64,000 bases of DNA. Source: Mitsuokella sp047974105 (GTDB lineage: Bacteria > Bacillota > Negativicutes > Selenomonadales > Selenomonadaceae). The notes beneath the pieces are model-generated. The model had not been told where the DNA came from. It did not search any database and worked only from the letters and a program-made list of their open reading frames with translations. The stretch is taken from the NCBI RefSeq assembly GCF_047974105.1, contig NZ_JBHYRS010000010.1, positions 1-64,000 of the forward strand, in the 5' to 3' direction. The position numbers and the translations under genes were made by a program. Below are positions 1 to 8,492 of the stretch, piece after piece. Within the stretch, counting starts at the first letter, position 1, and the number at the start of each line of letters is the position of its first letter.

Positions 1-47
1 AGTACTTGTCTGGAGACGGACTGGGAGGATAGGAAGTTGCCGGTTAA
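1..47 (+). rRNA. rrf: 5S ribosomal RNA, 3' end (partial)
   Basis: The first bases resemble the 3' third of a bacterial 5S rRNA: a TACTTGTCTGGAGACGGACT arm (loop E and helix IV), then a GGGAGGATAGGAAGTTGCCGG-like closing strand. It is followed at once by a strong terminator, as expected at the end of an rRNA operon. The rest of the gene lies outside the window. Recognition is by eye from the conserved 5S pattern; the exact 3' end is uncertain by a few bases. Confidence 0.7.
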
Positions 48-51
48 GCAA

Positions 52-77
52 AGGCTCCGCTGCGGCGGAGCTTTTTT
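52..77 (+). terminator. Rho-independent terminator of the rRNA operon
   Basis: Perfect 7-bp stem GCTCCGC/GCGGAGC (54-60 with 65-71), tetraloop TGCG, then a run of six T. It sits just after the 5S end and before mscL. Confidence 0.85.
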
Positions 78-167
78 GTGTTATGATTATGCTATGAATT
101 TCTTTTTGCTTATGGTAGAATGAAAGCGGTTTTGTTTTATTCATATGTTTATATGGGGGAGAAGCTT

Positions 168-599
168 ATGTTAGACGAATTCAAGAAATTTATTATGCGT
201 GGCAATGTTCTTGACATGGCCGTTGGTATCATCATTGGTGCAGCTTTCAGCAAGATTGTTTCGTCGTTTGTCAACGATATCCTGATGCCGCCGCTCGGTT
301 TGCTTTTAGGACGGGTTGATTTTTCCAATCTCTTCTTGAACCTTTCGAGTACGCCGGCAGCAACGCTGTCTGAGGCTAAAGCCGCTGGACTGCCGGTTAT
401 TGCCTATGGCTCCTTTCTTAATGCCGTGGTCGATTTCCTGATTGTTTCCTTTGCCATTTTCCTGCTTATTAAGCAGGTCAACCGTCTGATGCCGAAGAAA
501 GAAGCGAAGGCAGCACGTCTCTGCCCGTACTGCAGGCAGGAGATTGCTGACGATGCAACGCGCTGCCCGCACTGCACTTCAGAGCTGCCTGTAAAGTAA
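168..599 (+). CDS. mscL: Large-conductance mechanosensitive channel MscL with C-terminal zinc-ribbon tail
   Basis: MscL is a pentameric inner-membrane channel that opens under high membrane tension and releases solutes on hypo-osmotic shock. The start is ATG 168 (MLDEFKKFIMRGNVLD) behind GGGGGAGAAG; an upstream in-frame ATG at 120 lacks a ribosome site. The protein has 143 residues. TM1 carries the family motif (NVLDMAVGIIIGAAF) and TM2 is FLIVSFAIFLLI. After the cytoplasmic helix come two cysteine pairs, CPYC and CPHC, about 12 residues apart, that could bind one zinc ion. Such tails occur in some Firmicute MscL proteins but not in the E. coli one. It is a single gene between two terminators. 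Confidence 0.95.
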   Translation: MLDEFKKFIMRGNVLDMAVGIIIGAAFSKIVSSFVNDILMPPLGLLLGRVDFSNLFLNLSSTPAATLSEAKAAGLPVIAYGSFLNAVVDFLIVSFAIFLLIKQVNRLMPKKEAKAARLCPYCRQEIADDATRCPHCTSELPVK

Positions 600-630
600 C
601 GTACCATAATATACAGTAACATATGCATAT

Positions 631-662
631 AAAAAATGCAGCCTGCAGGGGCTGCATTTTTT
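631..662. terminator. Bidirectional terminator between mscL and the Crp/Fnr gene
   Basis: AAAAAATGCAGCC / GGCTGCATTTTTT stem with a 6-nt loop. A-tract and T-tract flank it, so it can serve both convergent genes. It overlaps the stop codon of the minus-strand regulator. Confidence 0.85.
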
Positions 663-1311
663 ATACATCAAATCTCAGGGTACGCAATTTTTGCTGCTGT
701 TCGGCATTGATGGCAATCTTGCCGTGAAACAGGCTGATAAAATCCGCATCACGAAGTTTGCTGACACCGCGGTTGACCGTCTTGACACTCGTGCCGATTT
801 CATCGGCAATCTGCTGCCGGTTGCTGTGCAGCACGAAAAGATCTGATGGAGAATCATCCAGGCGTTTAATCAGGTATTGCTGCAGACGCTGGATGCTTGG
901 CTGGAATTTGATACGGCCGTTCTCATTGGAAGTCGGATACATTTTTTTTGCCAGCATTTTGGCGATGGCACAGGCAAAATGATTGTCGCGTTTCATCCAC
1001 TGCTTGAACGTGTCGGCCGTCATGGCTATGACTTCACAGGTTGTTACAGCTTCATTCGTGGTGGAAAAGAACTCCTGATCCGCCAGGACTTCAAGATCCC
1101 CGATAAGGTCTGGTACAGTCTGCTTGGCAAAGCTGTAACGCTGTCCGCTGGCAAATTCATTGCTGACGCGCGTCGTGCCCTTTGTCAGGATGAAGACATG
1201 ATCGGCGCGTTCTCCCTTGCGGACCAAGGCTTCGCCGGGCAGGAAAGTGCGATAATTGATAAGCCGTCGAATGCTCTCAGGCATGAATTCAATCACTTGT
1301 TCAAGCTTCAT
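661..1311 (-). CDS. Crp/Fnr-family transcriptional regulator
   Basis: The protein has 216 residues, the normal length for the family. Residues ~15-110 form a cyclic-nucleotide-binding-like beta-barrel (PGEALVRKGERADHVFILTKG), followed by the dimer helix. A C-terminal winged helix-turn-helix covers ~150-210, with recognition region NRQQIADEIGTSVKTVNRGV. The Fnr-type N-terminal cysteine cluster is absent, so it is not an Fe-S oxygen sensor. The effector is unknown. It is divergent from the purine permease gene at 1507, with about 195 bp of AT-rich DNA between them that could hold both promoters; whether it regulates that gene is inference. Confidence 0.85.
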   Translation of the reverse strand: MKLEQVIEFMPESIRRLINYRTFLPGEALVRKGERADHVFILTKGTTRVSNEFASGQRYSFAKQTVPDLIGDLEVLADQEFFSTTNEAVTTCEVIAMTADTFKQWMKRDNHFACAIAKMLAKKMYPTSNENGRIKFQPSIQRLQQYLIKRLDDSPSDLFVLHSNRQQIADEIGTSVKTVNRGVSKLRDADFISLFHGKIAINAEQQQKLRTLRFDV

Positions 1312-1506
1312 GAAAAAACTCCTTTAGATGGTATAAGCCCGATTCTCTTCTTATGGAATATTATATCGTAAAAAAGAGGCGGCGAAAACTTTCTGAATAT
1401 AAATATTTTAATATTTTTAGGACGCAATGGACTCTTGTCCTTTTTTATTTTACTTAAAATCGTTAAACTAGAATCAGTAAGAAAAAAGGATTCAGGAGGG
1501 AACAAT

Positions 1507-2787
1507 ATGAAGTCATTGTTTGGCGGCGTTTTTAAGGACCGCCGTTTATGGCAAAAAGAAATTTTGGCTGGCATTACGGCTTTTTTTGCAATTTCTTATA
1601 TCATTGTCGTCAATCCCATTATTCTGGCTGATGCGGGGATTCCGGCCGAGCTTTCCGTCTTTGCCACAATTTTTTCGTCCATTATCGGCTGTCTGATCAT
1701 GGCTTTTGTCGCGGATGCACCGATTGTACTGACTCCGGGCATGGGCATCAATGCCTTTTTCACGTATACGGTCTGCGTGCAGATGGGACTTTCCTGGCAG
1801 GAGGCCATTGCGATTTCTCTTGTTTCAGGGGTGATTTTTGCTTACGTAGCCTGCACGAAATGGCGTGAACGCATCGCCAGTGCTGTGCCGAATTCGCTCA
1901 AGTGTGCCATTACGGCAGGCATTGGCCTGTTCCTCGTTGAGATTGGCCTTGAAAAAGCACAGCTCATCCGCTCCGGTACAAATTCCATCATCGAACTTGG
2001 GGCTTTGACAAATCCCATGGCGCTGCTGGCCTTATTTGGCCTTGTCTTGAGCCTGGCCCTTTATCTGCGCGGTGTGACTGGCAGTTTCTTTATTGCCATA
2101 CTGGTGACGACTGCCGTGGCGCAGTTTTTCGGGCTCAAGGATGCTGCACCGCTCGACCTCGATTTTTCCCATATCTACGATTATCCGCAGCTGCTGTTCC
2201 AGGCTGATTTCCATCATACCCTGACCATTCCGTTTCTGCTTTCTGTGTTCTCGATGTCCATGATCATGATATTTGAGACGATGGGGCTTTTGGAAGGCAT
2301 TCTGCCTGACCGCAATAAATTTTCGCGGACGTTCCGCGGTTCGGCCCTGACGACCATTCTTTCGAGTATCTTGGGGACAAGTCCTACGGTTGCAGCGGCA
2401 GAAAGTGCTGCCGGCATCGCCAGCGGCGGGCGCACGGGGCTCATGGCCCTGACTGCAGCCGTGCTCTTCTTCGTGTCCCTGTTCTTCATCCCGCTGCTCT
2501 CCTATGTGCCGCAGGCGGCTATTGCGCCCGTCATCATCATCACAGGGGCCATGATGATGCAGCAGCTGCAGCATATGGACTTCAAGGACTTTTCGGAGTG
2601 GTTCCCGGCTTTTCTCGTCGTGGTGCTGATTCCGCTCTCCGGCAGTATTTCGACGGGGCTGGCCTTTGGCTTTACGGCTTATCCTCTGCTCAAGCTCATG
2701 AACGGCCGCTCGCGCGAACTGCACGCCCTGAGCTACGGCCTTGGCTTCTTGTTCTTCATGAATCTCGTTTTTCAGGCTGGTTTTTGA
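1507..2787 (+). CDS. NCS2-family purine permease (AzgA type: adenine/guanine/hypoxanthine)
   Basis: Polytopic inner-membrane nucleobase transporter that imports purines by proton symport. The start is ATG 1507 after TCAGGAGGGAAC, giving 426 residues. The AzgA signature is visible: EILAGITAFFAISYIIVVNP near the N terminus, TPGMGINAFF around residue 76, and a GTSPTVAAAESAAGIASGGR stretch around 295. About 12-14 hydrophobic segments can be counted. A weak hairpin followed by a T-run (1418-1450) lies in the leader, but I see no purine-riboswitch core there. Substrate preference within the AzgA/PbuG/PbuO group cannot be read from sequence. Confidence 0.9.
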   Translation: MKSLFGGVFKDRRLWQKEILAGITAFFAISYIIVVNPIILADAGIPAELSVFATIFSSIIGCLIMAFVADAPIVLTPGMGINAFFTYTVCVQMGLSWQEAIAISLVSGVIFAYVACTKWRERIASAVPNSLKCAITAGIGLFLVEIGLEKAQLIRSGTNSIIELGALTNPMALLALFGLVLSLALYLRGVTGSFFIAILVTTAVAQFFGLKDAAPLDLDFSHIYDYPQLLFQADFHHTLTIPFLLSVFSMSMIMIFETMGLLEGILPDRNKFSRTFRGSALTTILSSILGTSPTVAAAESAAGIASGGRTGLMALTAAVLFFVSLFFIPLLSYVPQAAIAPVIIITGAMMMQQLQHMDFKDFSEWFPAFLVVVLIPLSGSISTGLAFGFTAYPLLKLMNGRSRELHALSYGLGFLFFMNLVFQAGF

Positions 2788-2789
2788 TA

Positions 2790-2818
2790 TTGCCAGCAGC
2801 CGGACCTTCCCGTATAAT
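2790..2818 (+). promoter_or_regulatory. Sigma-A-type promoter of the HAD hydrolase gene
   Basis: TTGCCA (2790-2795), exactly 17 bp, then TATAAT (2813-2818). The in-frame ATG at 2817 lies inside the -10 box, which rules it out as the start codon and supports TTG 2850. Confidence 0.75.
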
Positions 2819-2849
2819 GAAGTTAACACATTACGGGGAGGTTCTTTTT

Positions 2850-3488
2850 TTGCAGCCAGCAGCATTTATTTTCGATATGGATGGTGTCATTCTGGACAGC
2901 GAGCCCATTCATTCCCGCGTCAAGATGGATACCTTCCATCATTTTGGCCTGCCTTTTGATGAAGCGGACCTCATTTATTACATGGGCAGGACGAGCAATG
3001 AGATATTTGGCGAAGTAATTGCCAAAGAGGGGCGTAAAGACCTTTCGGTAGAGGAGCTTGTGCGTTATAAGCACGAGCATTATCTTGAAGTTCTGCAGAG
3101 CGGTGCTATAAAACCGATTGAAGGCTCGGTCGCACTCATCAAGAAACTTTACCATAAGGGAATTCCCCTGGCACTGGCCACATCTTCGTGGGAGAAGGTC
3201 ATGGAAACCGTGCTCGATGCTTTTGCCATCCGTCCGTATTTCAAATCTGTCATTTCGGGCAGCACGCTGCCGAAGAGCAAGCCGGACCCTGCCATCTATC
3301 TGCTCAGTGCAGAGAAGCTCGGCGTAAGTCCTGCAGAATGCATGGTGCTTGAAGATACGGCAGCGGGGGTATTGGCTGCGAAACGTGCCGGCATGTACTG
3401 CATCGGGTTCCGCAGCCCGCATTCCGGCAGGCAGGACCTTTCCTTAGCGGACACGGTCGTGAATCATCTCGATGAAATCCGGATATAA
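2850..3488 (+). CDS. HAD-superfamily hydrolase, beta-phosphoglucomutase/CbbY-like
   Basis: Small soluble phosphatase or phosphomutase of HAD subfamily IA. The start is TTG 2850: it has GGGGAGG eight bases upstream, and the earlier ATG 2817 overlaps the promoter. It has 212 residues. Motif I is FDMDGVILDSE (nucleophile and acid Asp pair), motif II is LATSS, motif III lysine is in PKSKPDP, and motif IV is LEDTAAGVLAAKRAGM. The cap is a four-helix C1 type. The substrate is unknown; a sugar phosphate is typical of this group. A terminator follows the stop codon directly, so the gene is monocistronic. Confidence 0.88.
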   Translation: MQPAAFIFDMDGVILDSEPIHSRVKMDTFHHFGLPFDEADLIYYMGRTSNEIFGEVIAKEGRKDLSVEELVRYKHEHYLEVLQSGAIKPIEGSVALIKKLYHKGIPLALATSSWEKVMETVLDAFAIRPYFKSVISGSTLPKSKPDPAIYLLSAEKLGVSPAECMVLEDTAAGVLAAKRAGMYCIGFRSPHSGRQDLSLADTVVNHLDEIRI

Positions 3489-3526
3489 AAAAAGACGTCA
3501 CTTCTATCTGAGGTGACGTCTTTTTT
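3488..3526. terminator. Bidirectional terminator
   Basis: AGACGTCAC / GTGACGTCT stem with A-tract before and T-tract after. It separates the convergent HAD gene and the small minus-strand gene. Confidence 0.85.
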
Positions 3527-3533
3527 GTGTGCC

Positions 3534-3809
3534 TTAAACAATCGGAAAGGACAGGATCGTGCCATACTGGATGTAGGCACTGGCATCGGTTGGGTCTCCC
3601 TTGAGGATGGCATCGCGGATAGCGGGCAGGTCCTCTTCTTTTGCATGAATGCGGCCGGCAGCAATCTCTTCTTCAATCTTGCTTAAAAGAGCCTTGCGGG
3701 AGACCTTGAGATCACGGAAGATCTCTTTGTTGTAAAATAAGTTCATCGACTTCTGGCTTTTCTCTTCATCGCAGTTGAAGAAAATAAAAGCACTCTTCTC
3801 TTTCATCAT
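3534..3809 (-). CDS. Small hypothetical protein (91 aa)
   Basis: I do not recognise this family. The protein is cytoplasmic-looking and charged: an N-terminal strand KSAFIFFNCDEEKSQKSMN, then a helical middle (KVSRKALLSKIEEEIAAGRI) and no membrane segment. The gene is supported by GAGGGGG just upstream of tandem ATG codons at 3809 and 3806, by a terminator at its 3' end, and by an AT-rich promoter-like region upstream (3810-3935). Either ATG could be used; the second has better spacing. Confidence 0.65.
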   Translation of the reverse strand: MMKEKSAFIFFNCDEEKSQKSMNLFYNKEIFRDLKVSRKALLSKIEEEIAAGRIHAKEEDLPAIRDAILKGDPTDASAYIQYGTILSFPIV

Positions 3810-4035
3810 GATTCCCCCTCTTAAACTACATGCAAATCTACAACTATGATTGCATTATAGCATAATTATAGCACAATTGACACAAATTGTTTAACTTGAT
3901 AAATGTAACAGTATTACACAGGAAAATGAAATTAATTTGACAAATACGTTAATACATAGTAAAGTGAAGTCGTATAAAATTGTCCGAAATCATATTCAAT
4001 TCGGCGATATCAATTTATTCCGGGAGGTATGCTGC

Positions 4036-5163
4036 ATGGCTACGATCACAAAGGAACCATTTGGAAAACTCAGCGATGGCAGAGAGGTAGAACTCTATAC
4101 GCTGCGCAATACGAAGGGAACGGAAGTCAAGGTTACGACATTTGGCGCACGTCTGGTGGCTTGGAGTGCCTATGGCAAAGACCATAAACGTACGGATATT
4201 GTACTTGGATATGCGGACGGTTCGGATTATGAAAAAGATGATACGAGCATGGGCGGTCTCGTGGGACGCCATGCAAACCGCATCGCCGGCGGCAAGGTGA
4301 CGATTGATGGCAAGACGTATCAGCTGGACCTCAATACGGGTTCTAAGATGCAGAACCACATTCATGGCGGCTTTAAGGGCTTCCATCAGAAACTCTGGAC
4401 GGCAGAAGAGACAGATCAGGGCGTGAAGCTTACGTATCATGCCGCAGACGGTGAGGGCGGCTATCCCGGTAATATGACAGTAAACGTTCTCTATTCGCTG
4501 TCGAATGACAATGAGCTGTCCATCCGCTATGAAGCTGTCTCGGATGCGGACACGGTCTGCAATCTCACGAATCATACATATTTCAATCTCAATGGCTTTG
4601 CCTCGGGCCCGGTGCTGGACCAGAAAATCCAGATCTTTGCCGACAAATATACCTGGGCCGATGCGGAATCCCTGCCGGATGGCCGTATCCTTGATGTAGA
4701 GGGCACGCCGATGGACCTTCGCCAGCCGACTCGCATTGGCGAGCACATCGATGATGATTTTGATGAACTCGTCATGGGCCATGGCTATGACCATAACTGG
4801 GTGATCCGCGACGAGAAGCCGGTTGTTGAGATGAAGCCGGGGATGTTCGGTTTTGACCCGAGCTGCCCAATCGATTATGTGAACGGAGGCCTCAAGAAAG
4901 CGGCTTATGCAGAATCCGATCAGTCCGGCTTTACGCTGACCTGCTACACGACGCAGCCGGGCGTTCAGTTCTATACGGGCAATTATTTGAACGGCAGCCT
5001 GCCGGGCAAGGATGGCGTAAGATTCCAGCGCCGCACGGGCTTCTGCCTTGAGACACAGTATTTCCCGAATGCGTTCGCCAACCCGAATTTCCCACAGCCG
5101 ATTCTCAAGAAGGGGGATACGTGGAAAGCTCAGACGGTATACGTTCTGGGACAAAAAGACTAA
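4036..5163 (+). CDS. galM: Aldose 1-epimerase (galactose mutarotase)
   Basis: Interconverts alpha and beta anomers of galactose and glucose in the cytoplasm. The start is ATG 4036 with GGGAGG eight bases upstream, giving 375 residues, a normal length. Substrate-binding and catalytic elements are visible: RHANRI (78-83), NHIHGG (His108, His110), NHTYFNL (catalytic His180) and LETQYFPNAF near the C terminus with the catalytic Glu. No other Leloir gene is nearby. The next gene starts 32 bp downstream and the run continues into sucCD, so they are probably co-transcribed. Confidence 0.93.
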   Translation: MATITKEPFGKLSDGREVELYTLRNTKGTEVKVTTFGARLVAWSAYGKDHKRTDIVLGYADGSDYEKDDTSMGGLVGRHANRIAGGKVTIDGKTYQLDLNTGSKMQNHIHGGFKGFHQKLWTAEETDQGVKLTYHAADGEGGYPGNMTVNVLYSLSNDNELSIRYEAVSDADTVCNLTNHTYFNLNGFASGPVLDQKIQIFADKYTWADAESLPDGRILDVEGTPMDLRQPTRIGEHIDDDFDELVMGHGYDHNWVIRDEKPVVEMKPGMFGFDPSCPIDYVNGGLKKAAYAESDQSGFTLTCYTTQPGVQFYTGNYLNGSLPGKDGVRFQRRTGFCLETQYFPNAFANPNFPQPILKKGDTWKAQTVYVLGQKD

Positions 5164-5195
5164 AAGAAGCAGGATAGGGAAAGGGGGAAAGTAAG

Positions 5196-6281
5196 ATGAA
5201 TGACCGCTATACCATGATTTTTCCGGATTATACAATTGGTGTTGAAGCATACGACAAAATCCGCGAGGTCTGCCCACGCTACGGCAAGAGCGTTGTCGTC
5301 ATTGGCGGCAGGCGCGGCATCGAGGCGGCACAGGAAAAGATGGTGCGCGCTGTGGAAGGCGTGGGGCTGGAGTTTACGGGCTTCATCCATGCGGGGGGAC
5401 AGACGTCTCTTGAAAATATCGACCGCATCAACAACGATTCCGCTGTACGGGCTGCGGATATGGTCTTTGCCGTGGGGGGCGGCAAGGCCATTGATACGGC
5501 TAAGGCTGTGGCGCATAAACAGCATAAGCCATTCTTTACATTTCCTACGGTCGCTGGCAGCTGTGCGGCATCTGCCAGTATTGCTACCATCTATACGCCG
5601 GAGGGAAAATTCCAGGATTATCTTTATTCGACGATTCCCCCAGTCCATGTATTCCTCTGCAGCCGCATCATGGCGCAGGCTCCGGTCGAGTATCTCCTGC
5701 GCGGCATTGGCGATACGATGGCCAAGTACTATGAGGCGGAAATCGCCTCGCGCGGCCGCAAGCTCAATCACCGGGACGGCATGGGCATCGCTCTGTCGAG
5801 GATGTGCCTCGACCCGCTTTACGATTATGGCGAGCAGGCTGTAGCCGATAATAAACGCCATATTGTGAGCCCGGCTTTTGAGGAAGTCATTCTTTCCATT
5901 GTCATGACGAGCGGCCTTGTTTCGAATTTTGCTGCTCCGGAGTTCAACGGGCATATCGCCCATCAGCTCTTTGTAGAGCTCGCGGATCTGCCGGCGGCTG
6001 AACAGTGCCGGCAGCACGGCGGGCTCGTGGCCTACGGCATTCTGCTTCTTTTGCTCTGCGATGGCCAGCAGGAGGAATTCAAACGCTTTTATGCGTTCTG
6101 CCGCAGCATAGGCCTGCCGACCTGCCGTCAGGAGACCTGCGCGAGTGAGGAAGATATCCACCGCGTATTCCGCGCGACGGAGAAAAAGCAGGACGTGCGC
6201 ATCATGCCGTATAAGATTACCCAGGATATGCTTCATGAAGCTGCAAAGAAACTCGAGGCTTATCATACAGCAAATAAATAG
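5196..6281 (+). CDS. Iron-containing alcohol dehydrogenase family, glycerol-dehydrogenase-like
   Basis: The protein has 361 residues, the size of GldA-type NAD-dependent dehydrogenases. The dinucleotide site GGGKAIDTAKAVA lies near residue 91. The following loop PTVAGSCAASASIATIYT resembles the GldA loop rather than the long-chain ADH motif. Metal ligands probably include an Asp in GIGDTMAKYYEA, a His in FNGHIAHQLF and a His in QHGGLVAYG. The substrate is uncertain; glycerol, a related polyol or a 2-hydroxy acid are possible. It lies 32 bp after galM and 10 bp before sucC, which suggests an operon. The C terminus is longer than the core needs. Confidence 0.82.
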   Translation: MNDRYTMIFPDYTIGVEAYDKIREVCPRYGKSVVVIGGRRGIEAAQEKMVRAVEGVGLEFTGFIHAGGQTSLENIDRINNDSAVRAADMVFAVGGGKAIDTAKAVAHKQHKPFFTFPTVAGSCAASASIATIYTPEGKFQDYLYSTIPPVHVFLCSRIMAQAPVEYLLRGIGDTMAKYYEAEIASRGRKLNHRDGMGIALSRMCLDPLYDYGEQAVADNKRHIVSPAFEEVILSIVMTSGLVSNFAAPEFNGHIAHQLFVELADLPAAEQCRQHGGLVAYGILLLLLCDGQQEEFKRFYAFCRSIGLPTCRQETCASEEDIHRVFRATEKKQDVRIMPYKITQDMLHEAAKKLEAYHTANK

Positions 6282-6291
6282 GAGATTGTCT

Positions 6292-7488
6292 ATGAATATC
6301 CACGAATATCAGAGTAAGGCCATCCTGCGCTCTTATGGAGTTAACGTTCCTGAGGGCAAACCCGCCTTTTCCGTAGAAGAGGCCATCGAAAATGCCAAGG
6401 AGCTTGGCACAGAAACCGTAGTCGTCAAGGCGCAGATTCATGCCGGCGGCCGCGGCAAGGCGGGCGGCGTCAAGGTCGTCCATTCCCCGGAGGCTGCTGG
6501 CAAAGCGGCAGAAGAACTTTTAGGCAAAATCCTCGTCACGCATCAGACCGGCCCTGCGGGCAAGAAGGTCAATCGCCTGCTCATCGAGGCAGGTGCGGCC
6601 ATCAAGAAGGAATATTATCTTTCCTTTGTCATTGACCGACAGACGGCACGCGTCGTCATGATGGGTTCGGAAGAAGGCGGCATGGAAATTGAAAAAGTCG
6701 CTGCCGAGATGCCGGATAAGATTCTCAAGGAATACATTGACCCGGCTGTCGGTCTGCTGCCGTTCCAGGCCAGCCGCATGGCTTATGGCATGCATTTCCC
6801 GCAGGCCGCTGTGCGCAAGGTCACGAAGCTCATGATGAATCTGTACAAGGCTTTTGTCGGCAAGGACTGCAGTCTTGCGGAAATCAATCCTCTGGTGGTC
6901 ACGGAAGATGACGATGTCGTGGCCCTCGATGCCAAGCTGAACTTTGATGACAGTGCACTGTTCCGTCACCCGGATATCGAGGCCCTGCGTGATGAGACAG
7001 AAGAAGACCCGAAAGAGCGACGTGCGGCCGAAGCAGGTCTCAACTACGTCAACCTCGGCGGTGACGTGGCCTGCATGGTCAATGGTGCCGGCCTTGCTAT
7101 GGCTACCGTGGATATCATCAAATATTATGGCGGCGAACCAGCCAACTTCCTCGATGTTGGCGGCGATTCCACGCCGGAGAAGATTGCTGAGGCCTTCCGC
7201 ATTATGCTCGATGGCGGACAGGCCAAGGGGATTTTTGTCAATATCTTTGGCGGCATCAATAAATGCGACCTCGTAGCACAGGGCATTGTCGATGCGGCTA
7301 AGATTGTTTCCGAGGATGGCCATTCCCTGCCGGTGCCGGTCGTTGTACGCCTCGAAGGAACCAACGTGGAACGGGGACGCGAGATTCTCAAGGATACGCC
7401 GATTGCGAACGTCATCATGGCTCCAACCATGGAGGGCGGCGCAGAAACCATCGTACGGCTCGTCAAAGAAGCCGACGCCAAAGCATGA
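6292..7488 (+). CDS. sucC: Succinate--CoA ligase (ADP-forming), beta subunit
   Basis: Forms with SucD the enzyme that converts succinyl-CoA, ADP and phosphate to succinate, ATP and CoA. The start ATG 6292 (MNIHEYQSKAILRSYGVNVP) matches the canonical SucC N terminus; it has 398 residues. An ATP-grasp domain with AQIHAGGRGKAGGVKVV occupies the first half. The CoA-ligase domain includes GLNYVNLGGDVACMVNGAGL and VNIFGGINKCD. It sits 12 bp upstream of sucD. With korDABC at 61 kb it completes the 2-oxoglutarate/succinate step, in either direction. Confidence 0.96.
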   Translation: MNIHEYQSKAILRSYGVNVPEGKPAFSVEEAIENAKELGTETVVVKAQIHAGGRGKAGGVKVVHSPEAAGKAAEELLGKILVTHQTGPAGKKVNRLLIEAGAAIKKEYYLSFVIDRQTARVVMMGSEEGGMEIEKVAAEMPDKILKEYIDPAVGLLPFQASRMAYGMHFPQAAVRKVTKLMMNLYKAFVGKDCSLAEINPLVVTEDDDVVALDAKLNFDDSALFRHPDIEALRDETEEDPKERRAAEAGLNYVNLGGDVACMVNGAGLAMATVDIIKYYGGEPANFLDVGGDSTPEKIAEAFRIMLDGGQAKGIFVNIFGGINKCDLVAQGIVDAAKIVSEDGHSLPVPVVVRLEGTNVERGREILKDTPIANVIMAPTMEGGAETIVRLVKEADAKA

Positions 7489-7500
7489 GGAGGTCGTCTT

Positions 7501-8406
7501 ATGGGAATCTTGGTTCATAAAGATACAAAAGTCATCGTACAGGGCATTACAGGCAAGGCTGCGACGTTTCATACGAAGCAGATGCTCGACTACGGTACCA
7601 AAATCGTGGCCGGTGTGACGCCTGGCAAGGGAGGCCAGTTTGTCGAGGGCATCCCTGTGTACAATACGGTGCGCGATGCGGTCAAAGCGACGGGCGCAAC
7701 GGCTTCGGTCATCTATGTGCCGGCGCGTTTTGCTGCCGATTCCATCATGGAGGCCGTGGATGCAGAGCTTGACGTCGTGGTCTGCATCACGGAGCATATC
7801 CCCGTGCAGGATATGGTCAAGGTGCGCCGCTATATGGAAGGCCGCAGGACGCGGCTGATTGGCCCGAACTGTCCCGGTATCCTCACGGCCGATGAATGCA
7901 AGCTTGGCATTATTCCGGGCTACATTCACCGGAAAGGTCATGTCGGCGTCATTTCGCGTTCCGGCACCCTGACGTACGAAGCGACGTTCCAGCTTACGGC
8001 CGCGGGCATCGGCCAGACAACGGCTGTTGGCATTGGCGGCGACCCTGTCAAGGGCACGGACTTCATCGATGCGCTGAAACTGTTCAAAGAAGATCCGGAA
8101 ACACTCGCCGTGCTCATGATCGGCGAGATTGGCGGCACGGCGGAAGAAGATGCGGCCAAGTGGATTCAGCAGAATATGCCGGATAAGCCAGTGGCGGCGT
8201 TCATCGCCGGCCGTCAGGCGCCCCCGGGCAAACGCATGGGCCATGCCGGCGCCATCATTTCGGGCGGCAAGGGCACGGCGGCGGATAAAATCAAGGCCCT
8301 CAATGCTGTCGGCATTGAGGTCGCGGACACCGTTGCCCATATCGGCGAGACCGTCGTCAAGACGCTCAAGGAGCACGGCATCTACGAAAAATGCCATACA
8401 TGCTGA
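7501..8406 (+). CDS. sucD: Succinate--CoA ligase (ADP-forming), alpha subunit
   Basis: Carries the CoA-binding Rossmann fold (ITGKAATFHTKQMLDYGTKI at 16-35) and the phospho-histidine His248 in GHAGAIISGGKG. The protein has 301 residues, slightly longer than the usual ~290. GPNCPGI around residue 121 is the second conserved CoA-site motif. It directly follows sucC and ends the galM-to-sucD run at a strong terminator. Confidence 0.96.
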   Translation: MGILVHKDTKVIVQGITGKAATFHTKQMLDYGTKIVAGVTPGKGGQFVEGIPVYNTVRDAVKATGATASVIYVPARFAADSIMEAVDAELDVVVCITEHIPVQDMVKVRRYMEGRRTRLIGPNCPGILTADECKLGIIPGYIHRKGHVGVISRSGTLTYEATFQLTAAGIGQTTAVGIGGDPVKGTDFIDALKLFKEDPETLAVLMIGEIGGTAEEDAAKWIQQNMPDKPVAAFIAGRQAPPGKRMGHAGAIISGGKGTAADKIKALNAVGIEVADTVAHIGETVVKTLKEHGIYEKCHTC

Positions 8407-8440
8407 CTTTGCTGGTGAAATGAAATATTGTCAATAAATA

Positions 8441-8477
8441 AAAAGGAAGGAACTGGATTTTCCAGCCCTTCCTTTTC
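8441..8477. terminator. Bidirectional terminator between sucD and the beta-helix gene
   Basis: AAAAGGAAGG / CCTTCCTTTT outer stem with inner CTGG/CCAG. A- and T-tracts flank it and the genes converge. Confidence 0.85.
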
Positions 8478-8492
8478 TTTTCCTGGGTGATT

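Noticed and set aside
1375..1506. Possible purine riboswitch upstream of the AzgA permease
   Set aside because: Only a short GGAC/GTCC hairpin with a T-run is visible; the conserved purine aptamer core and loop-loop sequences are absent.
2817..2849. ATG 2817 as start of the HAD hydrolase
   Set aside because: It lies within the -10 box of the gene's own promoter and has no ribosome site; TTG 2850 with GGGGAGG fits better.
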